Positions 1-7,085 of a stretch of DNA of 7,085 nt are shown piece by piece (the stretch's first letter is position 1; every line of letters begins with the position of its first letter). A program made the translations under genes and the position numbers. The notes below the pieces were generated by a model. The model saw nothing but the letters and a program-made list of their open reading frames with translations. It was not told the DNA's origin and made no database searches. Source of the DNA: Chloroflexota bacterium (GTDB lineage Bacteria; Chloroflexota; Limnocylindria; Limnocylindrales; CSP1-4); the NCBI GenBank assembly GCA_021786265.1, contig JAJYNP010000053.1, forward strand, positions 1-7,085. The letters are read 5' to 3'.

Positions 1-325
1 CGAGCTCTACGAGCACCCCCTCCACCCGTACACCGTCGCGCTTCTCTCGGCCGCGCCACAGGTCGACCCCCGAGTGAAGCGGCGGCGACTGGTCCTGCAG
101 GGTGACGTCCCCTCGCCGGTGAACCCGCCGTCGGGCTGCCACTTCCATCCGCGCTGCTGGCTGCGCGAGCGGCTGGGCAACCCCGAGATCTGCTCCACCG
201 TGGACCCGCAGCTGGCCGCCGGCGGATCCGGCCACACGGTGGCGTGTCACTTCGCGGAGCGCACGCGGCCGGAGCACGAGCACCTGGTGGCCGAGGCCGC
301 GGCGCCAATCGTTGCGCCGGCGTAA
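1..325 (+). CDS. Peptide ABC transporter ATP-binding protein, OppF/DppF type (C-terminal fragment, 5' end outside window)
   Basis: This is the last 107 residues of an ATPase that would power a peptide-type ABC importer on the cytoplasmic face of the membrane. The frame is open from base 2 and ends with TAA at 323-325. The fragment begins [19 protein letters not shown], the usual post-nucleotide-binding-domain segment of OppF/DppF proteins. The family C-terminal cysteine region follows, with four cysteines at fragment residues 46, 52, 64 and 82 (C-X5-C-X11-C-X17-C). That spacing is identical to the complete DppF encoded at 5584-6702. By hand alignment about 59 of 88 residues match that protein, including the block [17 protein letters not shown]. 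The Walker A, signature and Walker B motifs lie upstream of the window. An internal ATG at 74 is not the start, because family homology runs through it to the left edge. It probably closes a neighbouring paralogous importer operon. The family is certain; the substrate is unknown. Confidence 0.93.
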   Translation, partial: ELYEHPLHPYTVALLSAAPQVDPRVKRRRLVLQGDVPSPVNPPSGCHFHPRCWLRERLGNPEICSTVDPQLAAGGSGHTVACHFAERTRPEHEHLVAEAAAPIVAPA

Positions 326-332
326 CAGCGCT

Positions 333-351
333 CCGCCCGACGGACGGTTTT
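333..351 (+). terminator. Weak candidate intrinsic terminator after the left-edge ATPase gene
   Basis: Seven bases after the TAA stop, CCGCCC (333-338) can pair with GGACGG (342-347) around a three-base loop. There is one internal C/A mismatch, and TTTT follows at 348-351. Position and T-run suit a terminator. However, the stem is short and the T-run is only four bases, so this could be chance in GC-rich DNA. Confidence 0.3.
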
Positions 352-424
352 GCGAATCCGGCGCGCGACCCGATGCAGCACGGTGATAGGCTTCCGGGAC
401 GCGCCGAACGTCGTTGAGCTGGGT

Positions 425-456
425 GGCGCCGGCGGGTGCCGGGGAGCACCGGCGCC
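425..456. other. GC-rich inverted repeat / stem-loop in the intergenic gap
   Basis: GGCGCCGG at 425-432 is perfectly complementary to CCGGCGCC at 449-456. Inside it, GGTGC (435-439) can pair with GCACC (446-450), sharing two bases with the outer arm, so two alternative foldings compete. No T-run follows. It could act as a T-less terminator for the upstream operon, as part of the leader of the downstream gene, or have no role. The rest of the 326-586 gap holds no convincing gene. Confidence 0.4.
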
Positions 457-521
457 GGGGGCGCGACGGCGTTTCAGGTCGACGAGGGTCGTCCCAACGG
501 CCCTAGACGAATCGGGTCGGG

Positions 522-536
522 GTGGCATGATGCCAC
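522..536. promoter_or_regulatory. Perfect 15-bp palindrome, candidate operator upstream of the binding-protein gene
   Basis: GTGGCAT-G-ATGCCAC is a perfect inverted repeat with 7-bp arms and a single central base. It lies 50 bp before the chosen GTG start of the solute-binding protein. This size and position suit a dimeric transcription factor. The two overlapping ATG triplets inside it (527 and 530) are in frame with the downstream gene and are alternative starts, but they lack a good ribosome-binding site. No convincing -35/-10 pair could be assigned around it. The regulatory role is inferred from symmetry and location only. Confidence 0.45.
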
Positions 537-572
537 TCGTTCGACGGGGCCACGACCGGCCCAACGCTCTGC

Positions 573-578
573 AGGAGG
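573..578 (+). promoter_or_regulatory. Strong Shine-Dalgarno sequence deciding the GTG start at 587
   Basis: AGGAGG is followed by an 8-base spacer and then GTG at 587-589. This spacing and the quality of the match decide the start against in-frame upstream candidates: TTG at 350 and ATG at 527 and 530. The protein from this GTG opens directly with a compact lipoprotein signal peptide. Confidence 0.85.
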
Positions 579-586
579 AGAGGACA

Positions 587-2335
587 GTGCGTTCCAGGTT
601 GTTCGCGCTGCTCGCGGTGGCAGCAATCGGATTCAGTGCCTGTTCGGGGGCCGCCACGCAGGCACCCGCGGCACCCGCGTCGGCCGCGGCCCCCGCCGCC
701 TCGGCCGCTGCGCCCGCGTCGGCGGTACCCGCGTCGGCTGCAGCGGCAGGCACGCCGGTCAACGGCGGCACGCTCGTCGTCGGCCTCCCGGGCGACATGG
801 CGTTCGCGGACCCGTCGCTGGTCAGCGACGGGAACTCGCTGTACGTGATGAACCAGGTGATGCAGGGACTCGTCGGCCTGGCGCCCGGCACGCTGAGTGA
901 CGTCGTCCCGGTGCTGGCCGCCGCGCTCCCAACGGTCAGCTCCGACGGTCTGACGTACACGTTCACGCTGCGGACCGGCATCAAGTTCCAGGACGGGACC
1001 CCCTTCAATGCAGCGGCGGTCAAGTACAACTACGACCGCTGGAAGAACTTCCCGAAGGGCGATCTCCAGAACAACGCGTACTACTACGGCGCGGTCTTCG
1101 GGGGCTTCGGTGCCGCTTCGAACCTCCTCTCGGTCGACGCCCCGAACGACACCACGGTCGTCTTTCATTTCAAGACGCCGCAGTCGAACTTCGTGTTCAG
1201 CCAGACCCTGATGGTGTTCGGCATCCAGAGCCCCACGGCGCTGCAGAAGGGAAACGCGGACGCAACGCCCCTCTCGTCCAACAAGTACGCCCAGGGTGAG
1301 CTTGGCCAGGGCCAGGACATGGTCGGCACGGGGCCGTACACGTTCAAGGATTGGGTCCCGAAGGACAACATCACGCTGGTCAAGAACCCGGACTACTGGG
1401 ATCCGGCGACCGCGGGGCACGTGGACGAGATCGTGTTCAAGCCGATCGGTGACTCGACGGCCAGGCTCCAGGCGCTGCAGTCGGGCAGCATCGACATCGC
1501 CGTTTCCATCCAGCCCTCGGACGTGAAGACGGTACAGAGCAGCGGGCTCACCCTCATCGACCGAGGGAACCAGACCTGCAACATGCTCAACCTCGACCTC
1601 AACCAGAGCGTGGGCGGCAAGCCGACCATCTACGCCAACAAGGACGTCCGGCTGGCGATCGCCTCGGCGGTCAACAAGCAGTCCTACATCAACGCGTTCT
1701 TCGCAGGCCAGGCTCTCGTCCCGACGAGCTTCATTCCGGTCGGTACCCTCGGCTACAAGGCCGAGACCCTGCCCGGCTACGACCCGGCCAAGGCCAAGCA
1801 GCTGCTCCAGCAGTCGGGCGTGCCGGCCAGCCAGCTGACCATCGACCTGTACTACCCGTCGAACGTGACCCGGCCCTACATGCCCGATCCGAAGAACGAG
1901 GCGGCGGCCATCGCGAACGACCTGCAGGCGGTCGGCTTCACGGTCAACCTGAAGACCGAGGACTGGGGCACCAGCTACATCTCGGACGCCACCAACGGCA
2001 AGTTCCCGGCATACATGTTCGGGTGGCTGTGTGACTGGGCAGGCGCCGACGACTACCTCAGCGTGGCCTGGTTCGGGTACATCAACGGCCAGCCGAACCC
2101 GCAGTTCCACTACGCCAGTCCCGCGCTTAACGACGCCATGCAGAAGGCACTCCAGGCGACGTCGACCGACCAGGCAAACCAGTACTGGGGTCAGGCCCAG
2201 GACATCCTGGCCGCCGACATGCCGGAAGTCCCTCTCTCTTCCGCGAAGACTCCGGGTGCGTACGACTCCAAGGTGCACGGTTTCGTGCCCCAGGGCGGCG
2301 TGCTCGAATTCCTCAACAGCGTGTGGATCCAGTGA
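587..2335 (+). CDS. Peptide-type ABC transporter substrate-binding lipoprotein (SBP family 5, DppA/OppA/NikA-like)
   Basis: Predicted 582-residue lipid-anchored extracytoplasmic receptor of the importer encoded downstream; it would capture the ligand and hand it to the DppB/DppC permease. The N-terminus VRSRLFALLAVAAIGFSAC is a lipoprotein signal peptide, with basic n-region, hydrophobic core and lipobox FSAC; lipidation is expected at Cys19. Residues 20-57 are an Ala/Pro/Ser tether. The family 5 fold starts near residue 59 and contains the hallmark stretch LTYTFTLRTGIKFQDGTPF (122-140). YDPAKAKQLL and GWLCDWAGADDY are also typical of the family. Two cysteines remain in the mature domain, Cys331 and Cys482; whether they form a disulfide is unknown. 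Length is normal. The GTG start is chosen for the AGGAGG at 573-578 and the signal peptide; ATG at 527 would add 20 charged residues. Peptides are the likeliest ligand, but nickel, sugars or other solutes are possible, so no symbol is assigned. Confidence 0.93.
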   Translation: MRSRLFALLAVAAIGFSACSGAATQAPAAPASAAAPAASAAAPASAVPASAAAAGTPVNGGTLVVGLPGDMAFADPSLVSDGNSLYVMNQVMQGLVGLAPGTLSDVVPVLAAALPTVSSDGLTYTFTLRTGIKFQDGTPFNAAAVKYNYDRWKNFPKGDLQNNAYYYGAVFGGFGAASNLLSVDAPNDTTVVFHFKTPQSNFVFSQTLMVFGIQSPTALQKGNADATPLSSNKYAQGELGQGQDMVGTGPYTFKDWVPKDNITLVKNPDYWDPATAGHVDEIVFKPIGDSTARLQALQSGSIDIAVSIQPSDVKTVQSSGLTLIDRGNQTCNMLNLDLNQSVGGKPTIYANKDVRLAIASAVNKQSYINAFFAGQALVPTSFIPVGTLGYKAETLPGYDPAKAKQLLQQSGVPASQLTIDLYYPSNVTRPYMPDPKNEAAAIANDLQAVGFTVNLKTEDWGTSYISDATNGKFPAYMFGWLCDWAGADDYLSVAWFGYINGQPNPQFHYASPALNDAMQKALQATSTDQANQYWGQAQDILAADMPEVPLSSAKTPGAYDSKVHGFVPQGGVLEFLNSVWIQ

Positions 2336-2415
2336 CGCTCCGGCGTTGCTGATCTCCTTCCCGCATATCGCCCGGCCGGCACGCGGTCGGACGGACGGGC
2401 AGTAGTCAGCGCCTC

Positions 2416-2453
2416 AACGGCCCCCCGGGGTCCGGCGATCCCGGGGGGCCGTT
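2416..2453 (+). terminator. Very stable intergenic stem-loop between binding-protein and permease genes (attenuator or mRNA-stabilising hairpin)
   Basis: AACGGCCCCCCGGG (2416-2429) is perfectly complementary to CCCGGGGGGCCGTT (2440-2453). The stem extends inward by a G-U, a U-A and a C-G pair to 17 pairs, closing on the four-base loop CGGC (2433-2436). It lies 80 bp after the binding-protein stop and ends 5 bases before the ribosome-binding site of the permease gene. No T-run follows, so it is not a classic strong terminator. In other importers such as E. coli malE-malF, hairpins at this place protect the binding-protein mRNA and lower permease expression; the same role is inferred here. The rest of the 2336-2478 gap shows nothing else I can support. 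Confidence 0.65.
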
Positions 2454-2478
2454 CACTCGGAGGATTCACCCACATCTC

Positions 2479-3483
2479 GTGCTGAGATACATCGTCCGTC
2501 GGGTGCTGGGCGCGATCCCGGTGCTGTTCGGGCTTTCCGTCATCCTGTTCCTGTTCCTGCGCCTGCTGCCCGGCAACCCGGCCGTGGCGATCCTCGGCCA
2601 GCACGCCACGCCGCAACTCGTCGCGCAGATCGACGCCTCGCTGGGGCTCGACAAGCCGCTGTACGTCCAGTACCTGCAGTACGTCTGGGGGCTCCTGCAC
2701 GGCAACTTCGGCGCCAGCTTCGTCGACGGCCGGTCCGTGGCGAGCACGTTCCTCGTCCGCTTCCCGGCCACCGTGGAGCTCACGATCGGAGCCCTGATCT
2801 TCGCCGTCGGCCTGGGCATCCCACTCGGCCGGCTCGCCGCCCGGCACCCCAACGGCTGGATCGACGGAGCCGTGACGGTGCTGTCGCTGTTCGGGATCTC
2901 GATCCCGATCTTCGTGCTGGGCTACACGCTCGTGTTCATCTTCGGGGTCGAGCTCCACTGGCTGCCGGCGGTTGGCCAGATCGACCCGCGGCTGAACGTG
3001 ACCCCGGTGACCAATTTCGCCATCATCGACGCGATCCTCTCGGGGCGCCTTGCCGCCGTCGAGGACGCGATCGCCCATCTCATCCTGCCTGCCATCGCCC
3101 TCGGATCCATCCCCCTTGCCATCGTGACCCGCATCACCCGCGCGTCTGTCATCGACGTCAGCAACGAGGACTACGTGCGCACTGCCCGCGCCAAGGGCCT
3201 CGCCGAGAGCCGCGTGGACGACCGCCACATCATGCGCAACGCCTGGCTGCCGGTGACCACCGTGATCGGGCTTCAGGTCGGCAGCCTCCTTGCCGGCGCC
3301 GTCCTCACCGAGACGGTGTTCACCTGGAATGGCGTCGGCTCCTGGGTCGTCACCGCCATCGAGAACCACGACCTGATCGTGGTCCAGTCGCTCATCCTGA
3401 TCTTCGCGATGATCTTCCTGGCGGTGAACCTCCTCGTGGACATCGGGTACGCGTTCCTGAACCCGCGGATCAGGTACAGCTGA
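2479..3483 (+). CDS. dppB: Peptide-type ABC transporter permease, DppB/OppB family
   Basis: A 334-residue inner-membrane subunit forming half of the substrate channel. The N-terminus VLRYIVRRVLGAIPVLFGLS is characteristic of DppB/OppB. About six hydrophobic membrane segments are visible, near residues 9-29, 100-122, 132-155, 197-217, 261-283 and 300-324. The permease EAA-type loop that docks on the ATPase is at 230-241 (EDYVRTARAKGL), followed by the expected RHIMRNAWLPV. The protein ends NPRIRYS, close to the family consensus. The GTG start at 2479 has GGAGGA at 2459-2464, with a rather long 14-base spacer, and no better in-frame start exists. It sits downstream of the strong hairpin and is separated from the next gene by a single base, so it is co-transcribed and probably translationally coupled. 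The dpp symbol is by family; oppB would describe it equally well. Confidence 0.94.
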   Translation: MLRYIVRRVLGAIPVLFGLSVILFLFLRLLPGNPAVAILGQHATPQLVAQIDASLGLDKPLYVQYLQYVWGLLHGNFGASFVDGRSVASTFLVRFPATVELTIGALIFAVGLGIPLGRLAARHPNGWIDGAVTVLSLFGISIPIFVLGYTLVFIFGVELHWLPAVGQIDPRLNVTPVTNFAIIDAILSGRLAAVEDAIAHLILPAIALGSIPLAIVTRITRASVIDVSNEDYVRTARAKGLAESRVDDRHIMRNAWLPVTTVIGLQVGSLLAGAVLTETVFTWNGVGSWVVTAIENHDLIVVQSLILIFAMIFLAVNLLVDIGYAFLNPRIRYS

Positions 3484-3484
3484 G

Positions 3485-4378
3485 ATGAGCGGACGGGAAG
3501 CCTCGATCCTGGTACTTCCCACTTCCCGGGCCAGCCGGGGGCTGTGGCGCGACGCGCTGAGCCGCCTGATGCGCAACGGCCCGGCGCTCGTTGGCCTGGT
3601 TCTCATCGCGATCTTCGTCATCGGTGCGCTGTTCGCGCCTGTCATCGCCCCGTACAACCCCACCGTCGGGGTCCTCATGGACAGCATGAAGGGGCCCAGC
3701 CTTACGCACCTGATGGGTACCGACCTGCTCGGGCGCGACGAGTTCAGTCGGGTCCTCTACGGGGCGCGCATCAGCCTGACGGTCGGGGTGGTCGCGGTCG
3801 CGTTCGGCCTGCTCTTCGGCGTGACCGTCGGCGCGATCGCCGGTGGCGCGGGCGGGAAGGTGGACGCCGTCCTCATGCGCATCACCGACGTGTTCCTGGC
3901 GGTTCCCGGGATCCTGCTGGCGATCGGCATCGTCGCCTGGCTGGGCCACGGCGAGATCCAGATCATCCTCGCGGTGGGCATCTCCTACGCGCCGATGTTC
4001 GCGCGCCTGCTGCGCGGGACCCTGCTGGCGCTGCGGGAGGCTGACTACGTGACTGCGGCCCGCTCGATGGGCGCAAGCACGCCCCGTATCCTGCTGCGCC
4101 ACATGCTGCCCAACGCGCTCACGCCGTTGATCGTGCAGGCCACGCTGGCCCTGGCCACCGCCATCATCGACGTGGCTGGGCTCGGCTTCCTCGGCCTGGG
4201 GCCCGGCGATCCGCGCATCGCGGAGTGGGGGGAGATGCTGACCGACTCGGCGAGGTTCCTGCAGTCGGCCCCGTACCTGATCTTCTTCCCCGGCGCCGCG
4301 ATCACGATCAGTGCGATCGGCTTCAACCTGCTCGGCGACGGGCTGCGCGAGTCGATCGACCCGCGCCTGAAGCGGTAG
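3485..4378 (+). CDS. dppC: Peptide-type ABC transporter permease, DppC/OppC family
   Basis: A 297-residue inner-membrane subunit forming the second half of the channel. After a hydrophilic N-terminus (1-32), membrane segments are visible near 33-57, 97-119, 133-152, 158-175, 216-238 and 264-285. The family-typical stretch MGTDLLGRDEFSRVLYGARI lies at 77-96, between segments one and two. The EAA-type ATPase-docking loop is EADYVTAARSMGAS (185-198), and DVAGLGFLGLG and GFNLLGDGLR near the C-terminus are also family hallmarks. Length is normal. The ATG at 3485 lies one base after the dppB stop, with only a weak AGG at 3472-3474, so translation probably relies on coupling to dppB. It would pair with the preceding DppB and be driven by the two ATPases that follow. 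Confidence 0.94.
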   Translation: MSGREASILVLPTSRASRGLWRDALSRLMRNGPALVGLVLIAIFVIGALFAPVIAPYNPTVGVLMDSMKGPSLTHLMGTDLLGRDEFSRVLYGARISLTVGVVAVAFGLLFGVTVGAIAGGAGGKVDAVLMRITDVFLAVPGILLAIGIVAWLGHGEIQIILAVGISYAPMFARLLRGTLLALREADYVTAARSMGASTPRILLRHMLPNALTPLIVQATLALATAIIDVAGLGFLGLGPGDPRIAEWGEMLTDSARFLQSAPYLIFFPGAAITISAIGFNLLGDGLRESIDPRLKR

Positions 4379-4384
4379 GGTCGC

Positions 4385-5583
<1,199 letters not shown>

Positions 5584-5587
<4 letters not shown>

Positions 5588-6702
5588 GCATGCCCGTGGC
5601 CGGGTCCGCGCCCGCGTCCGGAGCGACGTCCGACGGCGGCGACCTGCTCCGGGTGACCGACCTGCAGATGTTCTTCCCCATCACGCAGGGGATCGTCTTC
5701 GCGCGTCACGTGGGGGACGTGCGGGCGGTCGACGGCGTGTCGCTCTCCGTGCGACGCGGCGAGACGCTCGGGCTCGTCGGCGAGTCCGGGTGCGGCAAGA
5801 GCACCGCCGGGCGTGCCATCCTCCGGCTGTACCGGCCGACGGGTGGGCGCATCGTGTTCGACGGGACCGACATCACCAGGCTTGAGGGCGCCCCACTCCG
5901 CCGCATGCGGCGGCGCATGCAGATGATCTTCCAGGACCCGTACGCGAGCCTCAACCCGCGCATGACCGCCTCGGGGATCGTGGGTGAGCCGCTCGACATC
6001 CACGAGATCGGGACGCGGGACGAGCGCCGTGTTCGCATCCGCGAGCTGTTCGAAGTGGTGGGCCTCGACCCGGACTTCGGCGAGCGGTACCCCCACGAGT
6101 TCTCGGGCGGCCAGCGGCAGCGCATCGGGGTGGCCCGGGCGCTCGCCGTGAACCCCGACCTGATCATCGCAGACGAGCCGATCAGCGCGCTGGACGTCTC
6201 CATCCAGGCGCAGATCATCAACCTGCTCGAGCGCCTGCAGGCCCAGTTCGGGCTGACCTACGTGTTCATCGCGCACGACCTCTCGGTGGTCCGGCACATC
6301 AGCGACCGGATCGCGGTGATGTACCTGGGCCGGATCGTCGAGGTCGCGGGCTCGCGCGAGCTGAACGACCGGCCGCTCCACCCGTACTCGGTGGCGCTGC
6401 TCTCCGCGGTGCCCATCCCGGATCCCTCGGTGGAGGCTCGCCGCAGGCGCGTGATCCTCAAGGGCGACGTGCCGAATCCGGCGGCCCCGCCTCCCGGATG
6501 CCACTTCCACACGCGCTGCTGGCTCCGCGAGCGGCTGGGAAACCCGGCGGAGTGCGAGACCGTCTCGCCGCCGCTGACCGAGTACCGCTCCGGGCACTTC
6601 GCCGCGTGCCATTTCGCGGACCGGACGCAGGGCATGCCGGAAACGGCCACGGCCCTCACCGGCACGAATGCGCCGGGAGTCGCCGGCGCCGGGCCCGCCT
6701 GA
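5584..6702 (+). CDS. dppF: Peptide-type ABC transporter ATP-binding protein, DppF/OppF family
   Basis: A 372-residue cytoplasmic ATPase, partner of the preceding DppD. A short Gly/Ala/Ser-rich leader (about 1-19) precedes the domain. Motifs are intact: Walker A GESGCGKS (66-73), Gln117 in [13 protein letters not shown], signature FSGGQRQR (173-180), Walker B LIIADE (193-198), D-loop SALD (201-204) and His231. VKYF-like MFFPITQG near the N-terminus and FSGGQ are typical of DppF/OppF. The C-terminal cysteines 306, 312, 324 and 342 (C-X5-C-X11-C-X17-C) could ligate an iron-sulfur cluster, and the spacing matches the left-edge paralogue exactly. The ATG at 5584 overlaps the dppD stop as ATGA and has GGAG at 5572-5575 with an 8-base spacer. 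The frame is open far upstream within dppD, but that part is an out-of-frame shadow. It closes the operon. Confidence 0.94.
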
Positions 6703-6783
6703 GATCCGCCACCGGCATCGTCCACCCGCATCAGCCGCCGGCGCCCCGCACGAGATCCGCCGCCGGCGACGCGGTCCACCCGC
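6701..6783. repeat. Imperfect direct repeat pair after dppF
   Basis: Copy one (6701-6729) and copy two (6752-6783) both begin GAGATCCGCC and end TCCACCCGC, with CCGGC between. About 26 of 29 bases of copy one match, and copy two carries a three-base insertion. The period is 51 bases. Copy one starts inside the dppF stop codon. CGCCGGCG, itself palindromic, occurs at 6736-6743 and 6761-6768 and could form a stem, but no T-run follows. It may be a small tandem duplication or part of an ill-defined operon end. Confidence 0.5.
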
Positions 6784-6803
6784 GGCCGGGCCGGACGAGC
6801 CGC

Positions 6804-6809
6804 TAGACT
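6804..6809 (+). promoter_or_regulatory. Candidate -10 element of a leaderless promoter for the hydrolase gene
   Basis: TAGACT matches the TAnnnT -10 pattern and ends six bases before the ATG at 6816. Transcription would therefore start at or within a base of the A of the start codon. No Shine-Dalgarno sequence is present before this ATG, which fits leaderless translation. No good -35 hexamer is visible at the expected distance. It suggests that the hydrolase is transcribed separately from the importer operon. Confidence 0.5.
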
Positions 6810-6815
6810 CGCCCC

Positions 6816-7085
6816 ATGCAGCGCCGCCGGATCGCGCTCGCCCAGCTGGCGCCTCGCCTGGGCCGCCTTGACGAGAACCTCGCCACCCACCGCGAGGTAC
6901 TGGCCCGTGCCCGCGCGGACGGCGCCGACCTGGTGGTGTTCCCCGAGCTCGGCCTGACCGGGTACCAGCTGCAGGACCTCAGCGCCGAGGTGGCGATGCG
7001 GCTCGACGATCCCCGCCTGTCGGCGCTCGCGGCCGGGACGGACGGATGCTCGGCGGTCGTGTCGTTCGTGGAGGAGGCCCCGGAC
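6816..7085 (+). CDS. Carbon-nitrogen hydrolase (nitrilase superfamily), N-terminal 90 residues, 3' end outside window
   Basis: The first 90 codons of a gene that runs off the right edge. The protein begins MQRRRIALAQLAPRLGRLDE, the typical first strand and helix of the nitrilase/amidase fold, and continues with N-terminal helix residues LATHREVLARARADGADL. VVFPELGLTGY then carries the catalytic glutamate, Glu44. The lysine and cysteine of the Glu-Lys-Cys triad lie beyond the window. The superfamily hydrolyses non-peptide C-N bonds, as in amidases, N-carbamoyl hydrolases and the glutaminase domain of NAD+ synthetase. The GYxxxDL continuation (50-55) is reminiscent of that last group, but the exact activity cannot be decided here. 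The ATG at 6816 is chosen because it starts right at the conserved fold and is preceded by a -10-like TAGACT without a ribosome-binding site. It is not obviously linked functionally to the importer. Confidence 0.85.
   Translation, partial: MQRRRIALAQLAPRLGRLDENLATHREVLARARADGADLVVFPELGLTGYQLQDLSAEVAMRLDDPRLSALAAGTDGCSAVVSFVEEAPD

Noticed and set aside
504..509. TAGACG as a -10 box for the importer operon
   Set aside because: It lacks the final T, and no -35 element is found at 16-18 bases. It is too weak to annotate, although a start near here would place the palindrome in the leader.
350..586. 79-residue N-terminal extension of the binding protein from TTG at 350
   Set aside because: It would bury the lipoprotein signal peptide, has no ribosome-binding site and crosses the intergenic stem-loops. 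GTG at 587 has ideal signals.
503..2278. 591-codon - strand open frame opposite the binding-protein gene, and similar ones at 2191-3687 and 5125-6612
   Set aside because: These are antisense shadows of high-GC genes with biased composition and no family resemblance; the + strand products are clear.
2346..2369. Possible internal promoter (TTGCTG and CATATC) after the binding-protein gene
   Set aside because: The spacer is only about 12 bases and both hexamers are poor matches.

Overview
The window is high-GC bacterial DNA with GTG starts, tight gene packing and strong third-position G/C bias. It carries one complete peptide-type (Dpp/Opp/Nik family) ABC importer operon on the + strand. The left edge cuts through the last gene of a second, related importer cluster. 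The right edge cuts through the first 90 codons of a nitrilase-superfamily hydrolase. The Ala/Pro/Ser-rich lipoprotein tether, the GC content and a probable leaderless promoter would fit a high-GC Chloroflexota or Actinomycetota genome. There is no rRNA or marker gene here, so this assignment is a weak inference.

Layout: (1) 1-325, C-terminal 107 residues of an OppF/DppF-type ATPase. (2) 326-586, a 261-bp gap with a weak terminator candidate just after the stop, a GC-rich stem-loop at 425-456, a perfect 15-bp palindrome at 522-536 and a strong Shine-Dalgarno sequence before the next gene. (3) 587-2335, family 5 extracytoplasmic solute-binding lipoprotein. (4) 2336-2478, a 143-bp gap with a very stable hairpin (14 Watson-Crick pairs, extendable to 17). 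(5) 2479-3483 and 3485-4378, the DppB and DppC permeases. (6) 4385-5587 and 5584-6702, the DppD and DppF ATPases, overlapping by ATGA. (7) 6703-6815, a short gap with an imperfect direct repeat and a -10-like hexamer. (8) 6816-7085, the start of a carbon-nitrogen hydrolase gene, probably a separate transcription unit.

The lipoprotein would capture a peptide or similar small ligand outside the membrane and deliver it to the DppB/DppC channel. The DppD/DppF heterodimer would power import by ATP hydrolysis. Both ATPases, and the partial paralogue at the left edge, carry four C-terminal cysteines of the kind that bind a [4Fe-4S] cluster in characterised family members. The ligand cannot be read from sequence.

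I found no undescribed system. The points most worth following up are the tandem paralogous importer clusters, the intergenic hairpin that may set binding-protein/permease stoichiometry, the palindrome before the binding-protein gene, the DppD C-terminal extension and the leaderless promoter of the hydrolase gene.
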